Assembly: GCF_000003815.2 (NCBI RefSeq)
Contig: NC_049992.1
Location: 11,360,753-11,424,752 of the forward strand
Direction: 5' to 3'
Source: Branchiostoma floridae
Lineage: Eukaryota > Chordata > Leptocardii > Amphioxiformes > Branchiostomatidae
Length of the DNA: 64,000 nucleotides
The notes below the pieces were generated by a model that ran no database searches, was not told the origin of the DNA, and worked only from the letters and a program-made list of their open reading frames with translations. Below are positions 45,956 to 59,071 of the stretch, piece by piece; the first letter of the stretch is position 1; each line of letters begins with the position of its first letter. The position numbers and the translations under genes were made by a program.

Positions 45956-48023
45956 TCCTATATCCGTGCTGAAAGCAACATTTATATCACGATTCCACTG
46001 GAACATGAAAACGAAGCAGGGATGGATTTGTACGGTCGCATTGCGCTCGTTTTTCATGTCCACTCAAGTTGAGTTTCTTGACGAGTCGTGACCAGAATAT
46101 ATACACACCACCCAACCTCAGAATCTGTATGTCTTACAAGTACAACTTTTGCTACGCTGAACGACTTAGGCAGTCTTGTTCTGCCTGGATTTAGAAATCA
46201 TAAACAGAAACATGAAATGGGATGGCCGAGGGGAAATCAAAATATTGCATTGCACCCAATCCGTATGAGGTCGACGGCTTGAAGGCTTACCCTGCCTGTC
46301 AGTACACGCCAAATCTGATATGGTAGAACTACCCCCAAGTTATGACCACCATGGTTTGTGTCAGGATTATAAAGACTGGTTGTCTACATGTGCGGGCATG
46401 AATTCGAAGCCAAAATAGAATTAAAAAGTTTTGGCGCCTTCATCTCACCAAGTCTACCTAGCTTCTTTATAACTTGTTACCAGCGGGAATAGCATATTAG
46501 CCAGACAGTTCGGAGTTTTCAATTTCACCCGTATCAGGCTTGGTGGGGTTATTTATTTTTATGGTACTGTTTTTTTCACTCCGATGCCAGTTTTATGTTT
46601 ACATCGAAGACTATCAAAGTTGATTTGGCTTGATGCATTGGTTTGTTACAAGATAATGGTTTGAGATAAAAATACGTTCTTATTACAAAGCCTGGCTTAA
46701 CTGATGGCATCCATCCAGGCCACAGTCTTTACATCTGTGTTAAGAGGCGTTGTCACACCGTTTTCTGGACAAGGTTCTGGATACTGTTCTCCAATCAATG
46801 CCTTGCAACGATGCAGGCCAACTCCCAACGCTGATATCAAATGGCTCTTAAAAAGTATCCTAAGCTTCTAAAAGGAAAATAAGCTGGACCAATATCAAAG
46901 TTGCCATATTTCCAAGTACATCACCAACAGCATGAAATGTATCTACATCTAGCCGTTTATATATCCGGTTCTAGAACTCCAACTTGAAAGTACGTATTTT
47001 GGTCCCAAAACATTCATTGCCTTTGACCGCTCCCTCGCAACCTAATAAAAGCCTGCCATGAGTGATCTCATGTCTAAAACAGCCCAAAAGCCAGGGCACC
47101 ACTTTCTCTAACTATCGTCTATATTGCAAGTCTCTTATTATCTACTTTGGCCAGTCGTAGACGTATCTTAAGGCTAGCCGAGAAAATTTAGAACTTCCAT
47201 TATTTCACCTCTTATCTTCTTCTTTCCGCGAACAGAAACCGCTCACTTTATTCCGAGTAACCCACAGCCTTATCTTCAGCTAGATAACAGTTCGATTCAA
47301 AGCCGGAATAAATGTCGCTATCTGTGAAAGAGGATGCTGATATGGGGGCCTTCGCGAATGAGTGGCTACAGAATTCATCAAAAAGATGGTATATCTCATC
47401 TCACAATTGACGACTGAGCCTTCACGAATAACATGCTCTCACACGGAAATGTACTTTGAGCCCATCAACAACGTACCTGCTTGAGTAATACAAGGTGCAA
47501 ATAGTCTCCTGGCCATGGCAGAGGGAGAGAGAGACAAGTAACTCAACGAAGTCCAGTTAGCCGACAGTTGGTGGAAGTTGTTAGCTAACTTCTACCAGGC
47601 CTTGCTACCGGGGAATGCGGATCATAGAATTCGGCAAAAGGGTGAATAATTGGTCAGGAGAGTAGGTGCACAGGAAGGTTAACATACCCCCTCCTAACTG
47701 TACATGCCAATAAAGCCCTATGGTGGTCACATACACTCCCCTGGCAATTTTTCCTAATGGCCAGTGTAAGTTACTCTGGTAGAGACTAGTTGTTAGCATG
47801 CAGGTCTTGCAACTGACAAACCCAGGTACCCAATTAAAGTGGAGTCATTGTAGATGTCACAACGGTAACTAAAGGCGAAATATTACTCTAAATTGCTTAT
47901 GGAAACAATTATACTTGGGTAATAATAAAGACTATGAAACCACAAAGGAAGAAAGTGAAACTGATGTATTTCAAACTATAAATGCATTCTCAAAACATTA
48001 GGCCGTCACCGCTCATATCGGGC

Positions 48024-48036
48024 GGGGGGGGGGGGG
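48024..48036 (+). repeat. Homopolymer of 13 G
   Basis: Runs of G or C also occur at 16765-16775 (11 C) and 31938-31950 (13 C followed by 8 A). These are places where base counts in the assembly are least reliable. Confidence 0.8.
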
Positions 48037-51018
48037 TACCTTTCTCCTGAGTGTTCGAAAGCAAATTAAAACTGGTGTACGATTTCAATTGAACTCAACA
48101 CTTATCAAATGCGTTGACATTTTTGTAATTGATTGATTGGAGGACCGGAAAATGTCAGCACACTGTTTGCATAGGGCAAGACGGGTAATAGAGCGTCTCA
48201 TCCACGCTCTAATTGTCGAAGTAGTCTACATGCACATAGACTATACTGTTAACCCCAACTACTACACTAAATACTTACTGATGAATGTTGTTTCGTCTTT
48301 GATAGCTCATTCTAGATTCTGAGTTACGTTCTGAGTTTTCTTTCATGTGGCCATTCCTCAACTATGAAATTATCAAGCTTTACATTAAGCACAAGAAGAA
48401 ACTGGCTATGCTTTGCAGCGTAGTTTTTTAAATGAAAGTTCCGATCTCTTGTGACTTTCATGGAATATATGCATTGTACCTAATCTCTCTAGTTTTATTA
48501 ACGTTGCTTTATCGTGGACCTGGTAAGCACCACAGTTCCCACTGCGCCTGTCTTACATTGTGAGCCTCTCGGCTATCTCCACTCCGCCGACTCATGACCT
48601 CATGACCCTTCCATCTCCTATGACTTACTTTAAGTGAAGGGTATTTGGGGCACCATAGGCATATAATTACATTTTCCTACATGGTGCTAATGTTCTGCCC
48701 TTTCAATCCACGGGCAGTCCCTTTCTATTAGAATGCCTGGAAGTTCATTTGACTTTGAAAATATCAGATTGTTTCGAGCACAGTCAAATGGAGAACTTTT
48801 GTGTTTTGCTTTTCAAATCACGTCGCATCATGAAGCCTTGCCCTTGGTGCGGAAAACCCGCATCTATCTTAGTTTGAATACTTAATAAAATGTATTTTTC
48901 ACATTTAAACCCGAATATATACTTTAAGGGAATACCTCACTATTTTAATGGCTAGACAGGGTGCCCAGCTGGCTTACCTGCCATTACATTGGCGACGTTC
49001 ACGTCAAACTTTCCCAGTCCCCACCGCCGTTTGATTCATCAAGTAACGCCAGCAGGCCAAACGTTGGATTTGTAGCACGTAGTAATGAACGACGGGCTCT
49101 GGTACGCGTACACCCTTCCTTAATGGACAACTGAGCAGACTATTTGTCATGATATACTGCAAAACAGCTGAAGGATACAGAGCTGAATGAGACATAATGA
49201 ACCAATGGCGCATGATTGAATCACAGTCTTGCATGTCTTAATCAAGTTCCTAATGCAATGAGATCTGTAACGAAATGATTATGAACGATTTGTTTTTTAT
49301 ATCCTTATATCCAATTGACATCAAAAGAAAATTGTCTATCATGTGTGATGACATGCAGTTTCTTGTAAAATGAAGACTTCAGTGACTTACAGAAGCCATT
49401 TTATTTATCTAAAGTGCTGTCTGTGTAACATAAACTCCACTGTCAAGTGCTGGAACTGGCCCCTCCTCACAGGGAACTAGTCAGATCTAATCAGGCTATC
49501 TAAAGTGTATTTGAATATGTGGTCATATGTGCCATATTCCCCTTTGTACTTTTCTAACAATTTCATTACATAGTCCAGGTTGCCCATCAGTAGTTATAAG
49601 CACCATATTAAAAGTACCACCTGAGACATATGTGCGAGTATTCTTGGCAGCTACAAAGGACTACGTCAATCTGTATTCAGTAGAAGTAGCTGAAAATTGG
49701 ACTCACAACAGACATTCATCGCACTCTCCAACGGTTGTGTGCTATTCTCTAAGGAACTAATGGTCTGAGATTGGTGCGGAATAAACTCCGAGCGGTGAAA
49801 AGAATGAAATTCGGTGAAATTCGAAACACACTCTGAATACCAATTTGTAGAAAATATGTACATCTGGTCCTTTAATGGCATAGAAACTACCGAAATGATG
49901 TAAATGCTCTGCTGGAGTCTGCATCATGAACGGAGTTTCGCGTCGTACCATGTAATTTAACTATGTTCTCCGCTTCCTGGGTGTTACAAATTGGTGGAGA
50001 TGTGCAAAGGCGGCCCTTCCCTTGCAAAATGGGAACCTTAAGCTTATGAAAAATGGGAAAACACTAGCTTCTGTACACCTGACCCTGAGATTGGTTTATG
50101 ACAATCTAAGGGTGAACCAGAGAGCATGTCCGATTGGTTAAAGGCAGACTACAGAAGTTAAAAATTCCAGCTAACATTTACAACTTACAAACCAATCATT
50201 ATTTAATATCCACGAGAAAGTTAACTTTACTGAATGCAGAAAATATCGTAATAAAGGTCAAGTAATTGAGTTACGTCGGACTATTTCGTTTTTGAAATGA
50301 GTTCCGTCCAAGAGATGTAATATATCAATGTCATGATAGTCGATCTTCTGTCGAGAGGAACCATCTTTTTCTCGTCAGGTTCTTAACGTTTCCGTAGTCA
50401 GGTGAGCATGACTTGCAACTTTGACCGCCGGTACTCTCCATCTCAGTCCACTCTCATTGTCGTCAATATAACTGCTTTTTCGTTCAACTTAGAAGCCACA
50501 AAACATCTATCCGCCTTCGTTTTGGAATATACGACCCTGTCGGTTCGTTCCAGCCATGACATGTTGCCACTTTTATCAAGTAAAGCAGCTGTCGCCACGA
50601 GACAGATGTTCTGATAACGTCCGACAGCACAGTGATGTACTAGCCATTAGTTCTCCGGCTTCCTTGTATGAAGCCTCAACACGAATTGATGCCGAAAGGC
50701 TCCACGGTTGGAGAGGAGTTTGACGTGTTTTGCCTGCGTTTGTAAGTAGTTTGAGAGGTTTGGCCTTGAATACTGGCGCTACTTTAGTGGCCAGGGGGTT
50801 TGAAGTAGGTTTCATTGACGCTGATAAACATCAGAAAATGCTGAAGAAAGTTCGTGATCATTTGTCACCTCTCTGGTCTTCATTTATTGCCCTTATGGGT
50901 ATATTTTACCATTAAGTGGTAGTAGACCCCAGGTTATCATTTTACTTTTAATCAAGATACATGTATCAATTATAGAAGTAAAGTGATTTTCTATCCATAT
51001 CATAACTGTAAATACGCA

Positions 51019-51096
51019 TGCTGCCGCGCCGCGTGCCTGCGAAGCTGGTGTGTTACGCCGAACGGCGGTTATACCGGCTATATAGATACAGATACA
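51019..51096 (+). repeat. Dispersed 75-bp GC-rich repeat, copy 2
   Basis: Same sequence as 26921-26996 with about two differences, followed by GATACAGATACAGAT. A short tandem tail of this sort is typical of non-LTR retroelement or SINE 3' ends. No tRNA-like promoter boxes were found in either strand. Confidence 0.6.
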
Positions 51097-51840
51097 GATG
51101 TTTTTGTGCACCATCTCAACTTTACATATGAAATAGAATATAAACATTATATAATCACGAAATACGACGTTACCAGACCGCGTACCGTGAAGTAAGGACA
51201 CCATTCACTCCGTGCATCCATTACCTTCATGAACACCCCATAATATAGCAGCATGTCCACAACCCTAATGGTGCTCCAGGATTTCCATACGTTTCCAATA
51301 TCTTTTCATCACCCACAAGGGTATGATATCAGTGTCTATCATACTCCCAAGACGGATATCTGTACCTGCTAACGTAAAAACTTCACCTCATCAATTTTCT
51401 AGTAACATTTCTTACCAGATTGAATACGTAGGTAACATGTTGAAGTCTTAAATTCATCGGTACATTTTTAACCAGGGGCAGCGTAGCCAGATTACATCCC
51501 GCTTTGACGGCAGGATAAGTCATATACTCTGAACCACGTCGAGATTGATTTATGTCTTCAGAATTCTGTTTTGTAAGTGGTGCTATACATTACTGTGCTG
51601 TATGTCTTAGGGATATATTGAGACGGTTTGATAAATGGTTAGGGCCCGAGCTGGAAGGTACTGTTGTCCGTACACAGGATTATGGTGTTGTGGGTATCTT
51701 TAACCGTGTGACGTAAATGGGGTGCATTACTTAGCACGAGTTTTCAAACTCAAGGAATATTTCACAACAAACCAATTTATAGATTTCTATAATATTTTTG
51801 TAAACGATGCTTAGTATATAGTGCAGATCGTCTACCACCG

Positions 51841-52000
51841 TAGCCTGGGTACCATCCGGAAAGTTTTTCGCTCCGGCGTTCATTATATACTATAAACAGT
51901 CGCTTCTAGCTCTTACATTCATTGTACACTATAGTATATACAGTCGCTTCTTCAGAAGCGAACATAGGAGCGAACTACTATCCGTATGGTACCCAGGCTA
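51841..52000. mobile_element. 160-bp MITE with TAGCCTGGGTACCAT ends and 9-bp target duplication
   Basis: TAGCCTGGGTACCAT at the left pairs with ATGGTACCCAGGCTA at the right; inner arms include GAAGCG and CGCTTC. The direct repeat CTACCACCG lies at 51832-51840 and 52001-52009. Inserted about 240 bp upstream of the MGN-gene exon at 52240. Confidence 0.8.
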
Positions 52001-52248
52001 CTACCACCGAGCATTTCTGAAGCTTTAACGTACCATACATTAATAATATGCGAGTACCCAAGGGATGATGTCACGTTTGGTGCCACAATGCCACCATGCG
52101 GTAAGGAGTAGGTCATTACGCCTTGATGAAGACAAGTTAGTAATACGCAAACGTTAGCTAAAGTTAAACGTTTGTTAAAGAATACTTATTTTAGTAACAT
52201 ATTCTAAATTAACAATGTTCTCTATATTCTTGAATCCAGGTCTCTGAG

Positions 52249-54318
52249 ATGGGGAATCTGCAGAGCCAGGTCGGCAAACGTCATGGAGATTCGAGTAAGT
52301 CTTACTGAAAAGTTTCTTACACTTTTCCACACATCAAGACTGACCTGGAACCTAGCCTGATTTGCGTGGTCCTTTATGCTATATACAGAATTAGAAAGAT
52401 AGTCGTTAAAGTCGGTAATTTGGCGTATCAGATAAATTTTTAGTTATAGTAACTGGAGGAGAACATCATTCTAACATTTCGTTGATGTCCTTTTCTGTTA
52501 TTGATTGTTTATCTAAAAATATGTGGCCTCACACATGGTCATTTTATATCCAACGGGAGCTAGTAATGTCCACCAGCGGCACATTGGTACGATTACCATT
52601 GCATTTTATGGCGATGTAATGGTTGCTAAATGGGCTGTAGACATCATGATATTGCCCAGCGTATTCCAAGGCACCTCTACTAGTCTACTCAGAAGTCTCC
52701 ATAGACAGAACATTTACACTAGAAGTGATGCTATGGTAGAGGACTTTATTTCAAGGCCAAAGTAAACATTGTTATTTGGCCAAATCAGAATGGAAATTGC
52801 TTTCATTGGATATTTCTAGTTTTAGAATTTTATTGTGAATGTACTTGTTTACTTTCAGTTTTGTTTCTTTTATACGACATTGCTGTATTCTAATTTCAGG
52901 GCCCGACAACAATTCAAAGTTTGACGAAATTTTGAGCAGATTTTCGCATGATGACAGAAACAACCATCGCACGACCAGTTGAGTCCGACGTGTCCATGAG
53001 TTTCTTTTATTTTCTTTCATTTCGTTTCATTTAATTTTATTCATTTTCTTTCACATTCATTTGTTATCTTTTTACTTTCTTCACCTTTTAGAAGTTTTGT
53101 AGGTCCTTGAGGACCAAAAAGTTCATAAAATAAAAAGGAAAGCTATCCATCTTCCTACCCTGCATACCGGAACCCCCCCCCCCTCCCCCGTAATATCTTA
53201 GGGTATTAACACCATCTCCCTTTTCCAGGGCCCAGAAACGGACGGGCCAGAAGTTCCGGATCTCTCCAGTTCGGGATGTCTAGATCAGAGGAGGACGTTC
53301 GCGAGAAGACTAAAGAAAAGAGTCATAGTAAGTTTTTAACTTGTACTAAATACATCCGTCATTTTGAAATGAATGACTTTTCCTAACTTCAATGCTCAAA
53401 CATGGCATAAATTTAATCCCAACCAAAATTCGACTGATGACGACTTGTAATTAACCCTCCTCTTAACATCCCAAAACCACACATTATCGAAAAGGTGGCA
53501 TCTTTCGTCTTCTACTGTCTCAGAAAAAGAAGTCAAACTCAATAGCAATAAGTTTTTTGCTTTGTTTAGTGTATTTGAATTTATCACTAGAGTTAGTCGC
53601 TTACTATTAATTTACTGTTTACCACTGTTTGTCTGTCACTTTTTGTCACTTGCAATTAGCCCTCGGGCAAGAACTTGCAATAAACTATCTTATCAATTCT
53701 TGTCATAATTATTTCCAGGCTTCTCCGGCTTGAAGGACAGTCTGAGACGGTCCTTCCGGGTGCCGTCTAGAGACGAGCAGGAGAGAAGACCGAAGGGGAA
53801 GCCCAAGGACAGGACGCAAGTGGTCATGGGAAGCTGGGCAGGAGGAGAGGATGCTGGGAGAAAGAAGCGGAGTAACTCCCGGGATTCGGGTGGAGGTCAC
53901 AGGCAGGCTGGCAGAACTTGCAGTAAGTGTCGTGTGTTCAAAAATTTGTTCAAGATATTTGTAAGGAGTTTAAAGCTTTCCATCCAGCATATTGTAAGCT
54001 TGACCTCCACATGACAGCTCTTTAAAAATTCTAATATGTAATTGTTCTTGTTGAGATATCATACACGTAAGAGACTCATGCATGCGTAATTGTGTTGTTG
54101 TCTCACGTTCAGTTTTACAAACCATTTCCTTGCCATAGATTAATAGTGAATTTCTGTAAGGTTCCGGGAGCAACCGAAGCGGTTCGGGTCGGCAGTCGGG
54201 TGGTTCCGTGAGACGTACGGCCAGCACCGGGAGTTCTCGGAGAGGTTCGGCGGGGTCCAGAAGATCCAGTGGGAAGAGAAGGGATGATAGCAAATCTTTC
54301 ATCTCATACTTTTCTTAG
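52249..54318 (+). CDS. MGN-family basic Ser/Arg/Gly-rich protein 3 (5 coding exons, 194 aa), unrecognised
   Basis: Not recognised. Coding exons are 52249-52294 (exon starts 52240), 52900-52977, 53229-53327, 53719-53922 and 54161-54318; every intron is phase 1. The start MGNLQSQVGKRHGDS fits the N-myristoylation pattern (Gly2, Ser6). Exons 2 and 3 both begin with the split codon Arg then Pro (RPDNNSKF; RPRNGRARSSGS), which suggests exon duplication. Exon 4 has LKDSLRRSFRVPSRDEQERR and then VVMGSWAGGEDAGRKKRSNS; this last piece resembles ILGSFKAGEDTGRKGKDG in the gene at 60284. The last exon is almost only Ser, Gly and Arg (SVRRTASTGSSRRGSAGSRR) and ends SYFS, TAG. RRTAS, RRGS and RRSF are good basophilic-kinase sites. 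The donor after exon 2 (GTTGAG) and the acceptor before exon 5 (TTTCTGTAAG) are weak. The CAG acceptor at 52238-52239 shows that a non-coding exon lies upstream, perhaps the one at 44118-44543. Confidence 0.7.
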
Positions 54319-55691
54319 ACACAACATTGTGTGGAGGACCGGGATGAGCCAGTTAATCTATTTGTATTTAGGTTAACAAGAAAAAAGCAACAAGACAACA
54401 CTTTCAAGACGTCAACGTACAAAAGAACATACATGATAGGAAGAGATGAGGCCAGAGGCTAGAGCTTTAAATGATCGTTCATATTACCTATTTCTTCATT
54501 ATGATAATTGCTTTGATAGCATGTAATGTGTTGGACACAATATCTATGCAGACGTTTGATATTGTATCTAAAGAGTACACCTTTTGCACCAAATGAACAA
54601 TAATTTCCTTTCTACAATATGGCGCACATTGTGTCAAATGACCTACTTCAGCTTTCCATGAACATAAATAGCTTAAACTTGCTTGAGCTTTGACAAAATC
54701 ATAAAATGATTGTACGATTAGAAAAAAATGATTGTGTGATTAGCAAACAGTGAAATGCTTTTCTTTCTTTTGTGAAATTCGACCCCGTTAGCCTGCGGTT
54801 CTAGCAGGACTGTGGAGGAAACATTGCTCATCCGATACGTGTAAAAGACGAGGAAGGTTAATCTTAAATGACATTATATATATAAGCGATACATTCTAGA
54901 TGTGCAATATCTAACTTGACGTACTTGATGTTGACTTTGTAACAACTTGTTATACTTTGTAACAACATGCGTTAAGGGAAAAAAAGAAGCGTTAATTGTA
55001 TTCCGTGGGACCAAACCAGTGTCAGTGCCAGCCATGTGTAAGCCTTACAAAGCTTCAACGTAGTTTGATGTATGTATACATTGATAGATACATTTTAGGG
55101 AATATGTCATTGCCTACCAATGGATTGAAAGAGATTGTTGAGTTTTGGATCATGGATGGAGAGATGTCTGGCCAAATTTTCAAATTATAAAACACAGTGA
55201 AAAGATCTACATTTTGTATGTAAGCACATTAAAATATTGGAGAGTCAATTTTCCTGGCAATTCCAATTTGACACCTTAACTACCGCCGCATTGTACGTGG
55301 TTCGGTTTATACCAGCCTTACAAATGTAGTAGTTTCACATCTACATGGAAAGCAATAGAAAAGTTTTTGAATAGAATTACCCAGTCCATTTTCTTTTCCG
55401 TCAAAAGCAACAACTTCTTTCAAAAATGTTACACTATAAGCGGACTTAGGATAGGATCTATGATCTCCCTCTTCTCTGTCAAAAATAACAGATTTTTTTT
55501 CAATCTGTAAATTTCCTTTGGGAATTGGATTAGTGTGATGATAAATCGGTATTCGTAAAGAAGATCCCGGATGGTCTAGACGAGATATCGCAGGCAATCT
55601 ATACATATTTCCTAAGTGCAAGCGAATGTTGTTGTATCGGATTAGTGTTCGTGCCAGTTGTCTACTTGCTCTTTGTGAACAACAAAGTAGT

Positions 55692-55697
55692 AATAAA
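55692..55697 (+). terminator. Candidate poly(A) signal AATAAA after the gene at 52249
   Basis: First AATAAA noticed after the stop at 54318; another lies at 55921-55926. The resulting 3' UTR of about 1.4-1.6 kb is long, so the true end may be elsewhere. Confidence 0.25.
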
Positions 55698-56994
55698 CAC
55701 TAATTTTCATTTTTCATCTATTAAAGATTTAGATAACGTAGGGGGATTAATGAATAAGTTAAGATGGAGAGGATCGTGTGTTTTTCAAAACGCATTCTTC
55801 AATGTTTAAATGCATTTTTATCTTGTCTACTGAATGACAATTAGGCCTGAATAAGGCTTTTGTATGTACATGTATGTGACTGTAAGATCGTCACGCTATG
55901 TGCCTGTATAGCATTGATCAAATAAATGGGATCAAAAACCATCGAAAATATTATCGTCTTCCTACAAATATTTTCCCGACGTTTGTGTAGTGTTCACACT
56001 ATGATTTTATGTTGCTCTTTTGCCATCAAATGCAGCATATGCATGTTGCATTTTTCCATCGAGGTATTTTACTGTCTATGTACGATGTACAACGTTCCCG
56101 TGTCACAATCCGTCTAACGGCCTTGATAATGTAACATGCCGCAGGGGTAATCTTCGCACAGACCAGTTTTCCCCAGTTACCGCCAGTTTCCACCGTTAAA
56201 ACAGCACATGATCCCAGCCGGGGACTAGGGACACTCCACAGCTCTAGGAATGACAGAGGTGTGATTTCCCTCGCCAAGGACGCCTGCCCCCTACATATAC
56301 TTGTCAATGTCTTGTAGTAACTGGGGAGTTATTATTACATCTTACAGATTTTCCGTCCCATACACCTGAGAGATTTTCATGTTTTGGGAAACGGTTGTCA
56401 TATTTCATTTTTATGCGTGTTACTTTTCTTAAAGCTTCTTGGCCATTTCTCTTCCTCTGAGATGTCTATGCCGAAGGCTATCATTAATGGGCTCAAATAC
56501 AAATAGGAATATCTAAGAAAAACAATGTTAGATTTGCAACGTCATATGCCTGGGAGCACAGAGTAAAGATGCCTAACACAGGAGGAAATAGGTAGTATTA
56601 TTCAGAATATGTTATCCACATAACCGTTCCAGGAACACATTAACATATCTGCTCAATGATCTAAGAAATAAAACTGTCTCGGGTGAAAATATATTACCGT
56701 ACATGTAGCTCTGTAAGACACTGGATCTAATGCTACTTGTTACGAACTGGTCTTTCTATATTTGGATTATCGGAGATCGATTATCGGAGATAACAGATCC
56801 CTACACTAGAAAAAACTGTTATATTCTATGGAATAGAACTAAAGAGGGCAGGATTTTCTTAACTTCTTTCTTCTATTACATTTCCATTTCCAGGTGCAGG
56901 CGTTCTGGCTTTGGTACTCCTTCATTTTTAGGAAATGCCCCTTAAAATGATGGTTGTAAACTTGTCGGTAAAACTATGTATGTCTTACAACAAA

Positions 56995-57182
56995 GGTTAG
57001 ACATCCAGGTGATAAGATACGCCCAAAAGCTGTTACTCGATCGAGCAACTGGACATGATTTTGGAATCAGTCAGACGTTTCAGACAGCATCTACTGTCTT
57101 TCGTCAGTGAAACATCTGACCGTTTCCAAAACCATATCCAGTTGCTTGAGTAACTGCTTCTTGGCGTACATGTACGTATCAC
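56995..57182. repeat. Dispersed repeat with GTTAGACATCCAGG, copy 2, palindromic
   Basis: Left arm (GATACGCCCAAAAGCTGTTA, then GACATGATTTTGGAA, then CAGACGTTTCAGACAG) pairs with the right arm over about 90 bp, so the element folds into one large hairpin. Its sequence matches the copy at 15383-15506. Confidence 0.6.
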
Positions 57183-58633
57183 CCGAAGGTGCCCTCTTAC
57201 TGCAAGAACTGATTACATTTGTGACCCTGTCCTCGAACTCATAAATAGAGAGAAAGCTTAGGATAAGCAAGTAAATTTTTTTAACCACACTCATAGCTTC
57301 CATATTGCTGTTACTTTTACATCTATCCAATAAGTTTCATTTCTACAACTACAGTCCTGGGTACCTCGCAAGTGTCACTAACTTCTACAAGTACAATTAT
57401 TAGGCTACAACACAACATATTCGCTTATTTTGGTACTTAATCGTCATGTTGACCATCCCTGCAGAAGAAAAAAATCTTGTTTTTTTCCTGAAATCAGGCG
57501 AAAATTAATGCGCGCGCTGATGTCATCCATAAAATTTACTTGCTGTGGCCTTACCACACATCACTGACTAATTTAGGCTTGAAATCAAACAAAGAATAAC
57601 CAAAATCCGTGTGGTCAAGGCGTGGAATGAAATGGCAGTAACACGAACCTAATATCGCCGTAGGAACCAAATTACCTCCGCCGCGGCCGTGTGTAATAAG
57701 ATTTACTTTGATCGAAAATTACCATAGAGAGTGTCAAAAACCATCTATGGAGATGCCAAACTTTTACATCCTTTCTTACTATTGGATAAAATCGAATATT
57801 TACGTTCATCCGAAATCCAATCGTCAATGCTTCAATGGCTATAGAACCGCCTGCATGTTAGTGCATCAATGTTATCAGGGTGCTTGTTTGCTATGGAAAG
57901 CAAATCATCGGGCTAGCGTTAGTTGATACTGTTATATGTACATCTAGCGACGATTCGCAGAACTGCAGCGCAGGAATGGTCTGAATTAAGATAATGTTAT
58001 AGAGGGTGTGCTTTTCGCCCTCGTGATAAGCTAACGTTTTGTTTGTTTATTTTTTCTGATCTTGTATCATAGAGACTCTGGGGACGAACAGTCATCATCA
58101 TTAGCCCCATAAAGACTGGGATGAAAATACAAGCCGTAACCGTTGGATTTATACAACGTGTGTCATACCAACTGTAAAAAAGTCACAAAAGTTACATGAC
58201 AACTTAAATAAGATGTAACATATAATCACCCGGTAAGACGTCCGGTATTCCATTCTCCTTGAAGAACAATTGGGAGAAAAAAATGGGTTTAGCCGGGGGC
58301 AACCGATTCAGTAGTCTGCGTTAAAAATAGACATTCCGTTGTAAATATCAGGGCTTTGAGTATTGTGCCATCTTTCATGTACTTTACCTAGACATTGTAG
58401 TGTTAAGGAAATGAAAACTAGCAAGTTGACGTCCAAGCTACATGTGATTTATCGAAAGCTGATAACATCTCAGACTGACCAAAAAAATGACAAATGGGTT
58501 GACGCTATTGCACCCGATCGCCCGAAGGCTTGCTAATCTAACCACTTTGACAACCAGGTGACAGTTATAAAGCCCAACTCTGATAGAACCATAAATACAT
58601 GTAATTATGCGATCACAGGGTGCGTTTGTGGTT

Positions 58634-58690
58634 CCTTTCGGGGCCCGGTTGGGCAGCTTTCGGAAACGAAATGTATTAGTATAAAAGACA
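58634..58690. mobile_element. Fragment of the GGGGCCCGG MITE
   Basis: CGGGGCCCGGTTGGGCAGCT and the following TTCGGAAACGAAA match the left part of the element at 4187-4399; no right end was found. Confidence 0.45.
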
Positions 58691-58944
58691 ACAAAACACA
58701 CAGATTGAGAATGTAGACTAACCAAATAGTCATCCGCACAATTATTGCTTGTTCCTTGATTCGCTTGACTCGTTTCTGCAAACTTCCCACTTTGACTTTC
58801 CCGTTGAAATTTTCATCATAAACTACACTTTTAGTAGTCTTTATCAACCTGGTCTTCGTCCCAAGGGTATTGAATTTCCTAAAGCTTTACGTATGGTCAA
58901 TGGGCGGCGGTGCATGATGGGACTGATTAGCCAGATTTTAGGTC

Positions 58945-59071
58945 ATGAGGGTCACACGCAACAAGTCGCAGTATAGTCAACTATCTGAAGAAAGAAACGA
59001 CGAGAGTTTTCAAGAGGCGATTCCACCACAGCCTGGTACAGACGTCACGCAGGTTGGTTCGGGAACTGTAG
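58945..59071 (+). CDS. Possible alternative first coding exon of the gene at 60284
   Basis: An open stretch starts MRVTRNKSQYSQLSEERNDE and runs 42 codons to a strong phase-1 donor (GTA G, then gtgagtat). A TTTTAG acceptor sits just before it (exon from 58942). Joined to 60732 it stays in frame with the RRARSDV exon and skips the MGN exon, which would give a form without a myristoylation site. Joined to the MGN exon at 60275 it would instead act as an upstream reading frame that overlaps the MGN start and soon stops. Which of these occurs, or whether the exon is used at all, cannot be told from sequence. Confidence 0.35.

Larger units (their letters stand above)
44544..52239. other. Putative long first intron or intergenic stretch before the gene at 52249
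   Basis: Contains the tandem repeat at 45563, a G run, the dispersed repeat at 51019 and the MITE at 51841. No coding exon could be supported. Confidence 0.45.
54319..58941. other. 3' UTR and intergenic stretch between two MGN genes
   Basis: Contains candidate poly(A) signals, the palindromic repeat at 56995 and a MITE fragment at 58634. No coding exon could be supported. Confidence 0.5.

Noticed and set aside
49500-49588. MGNLDYVMKLL open frame on the - strand
   Set aside because: Tyr at position 6 does not fit the pattern, no phase-1 donor is present and the frame ends after 28 codons.
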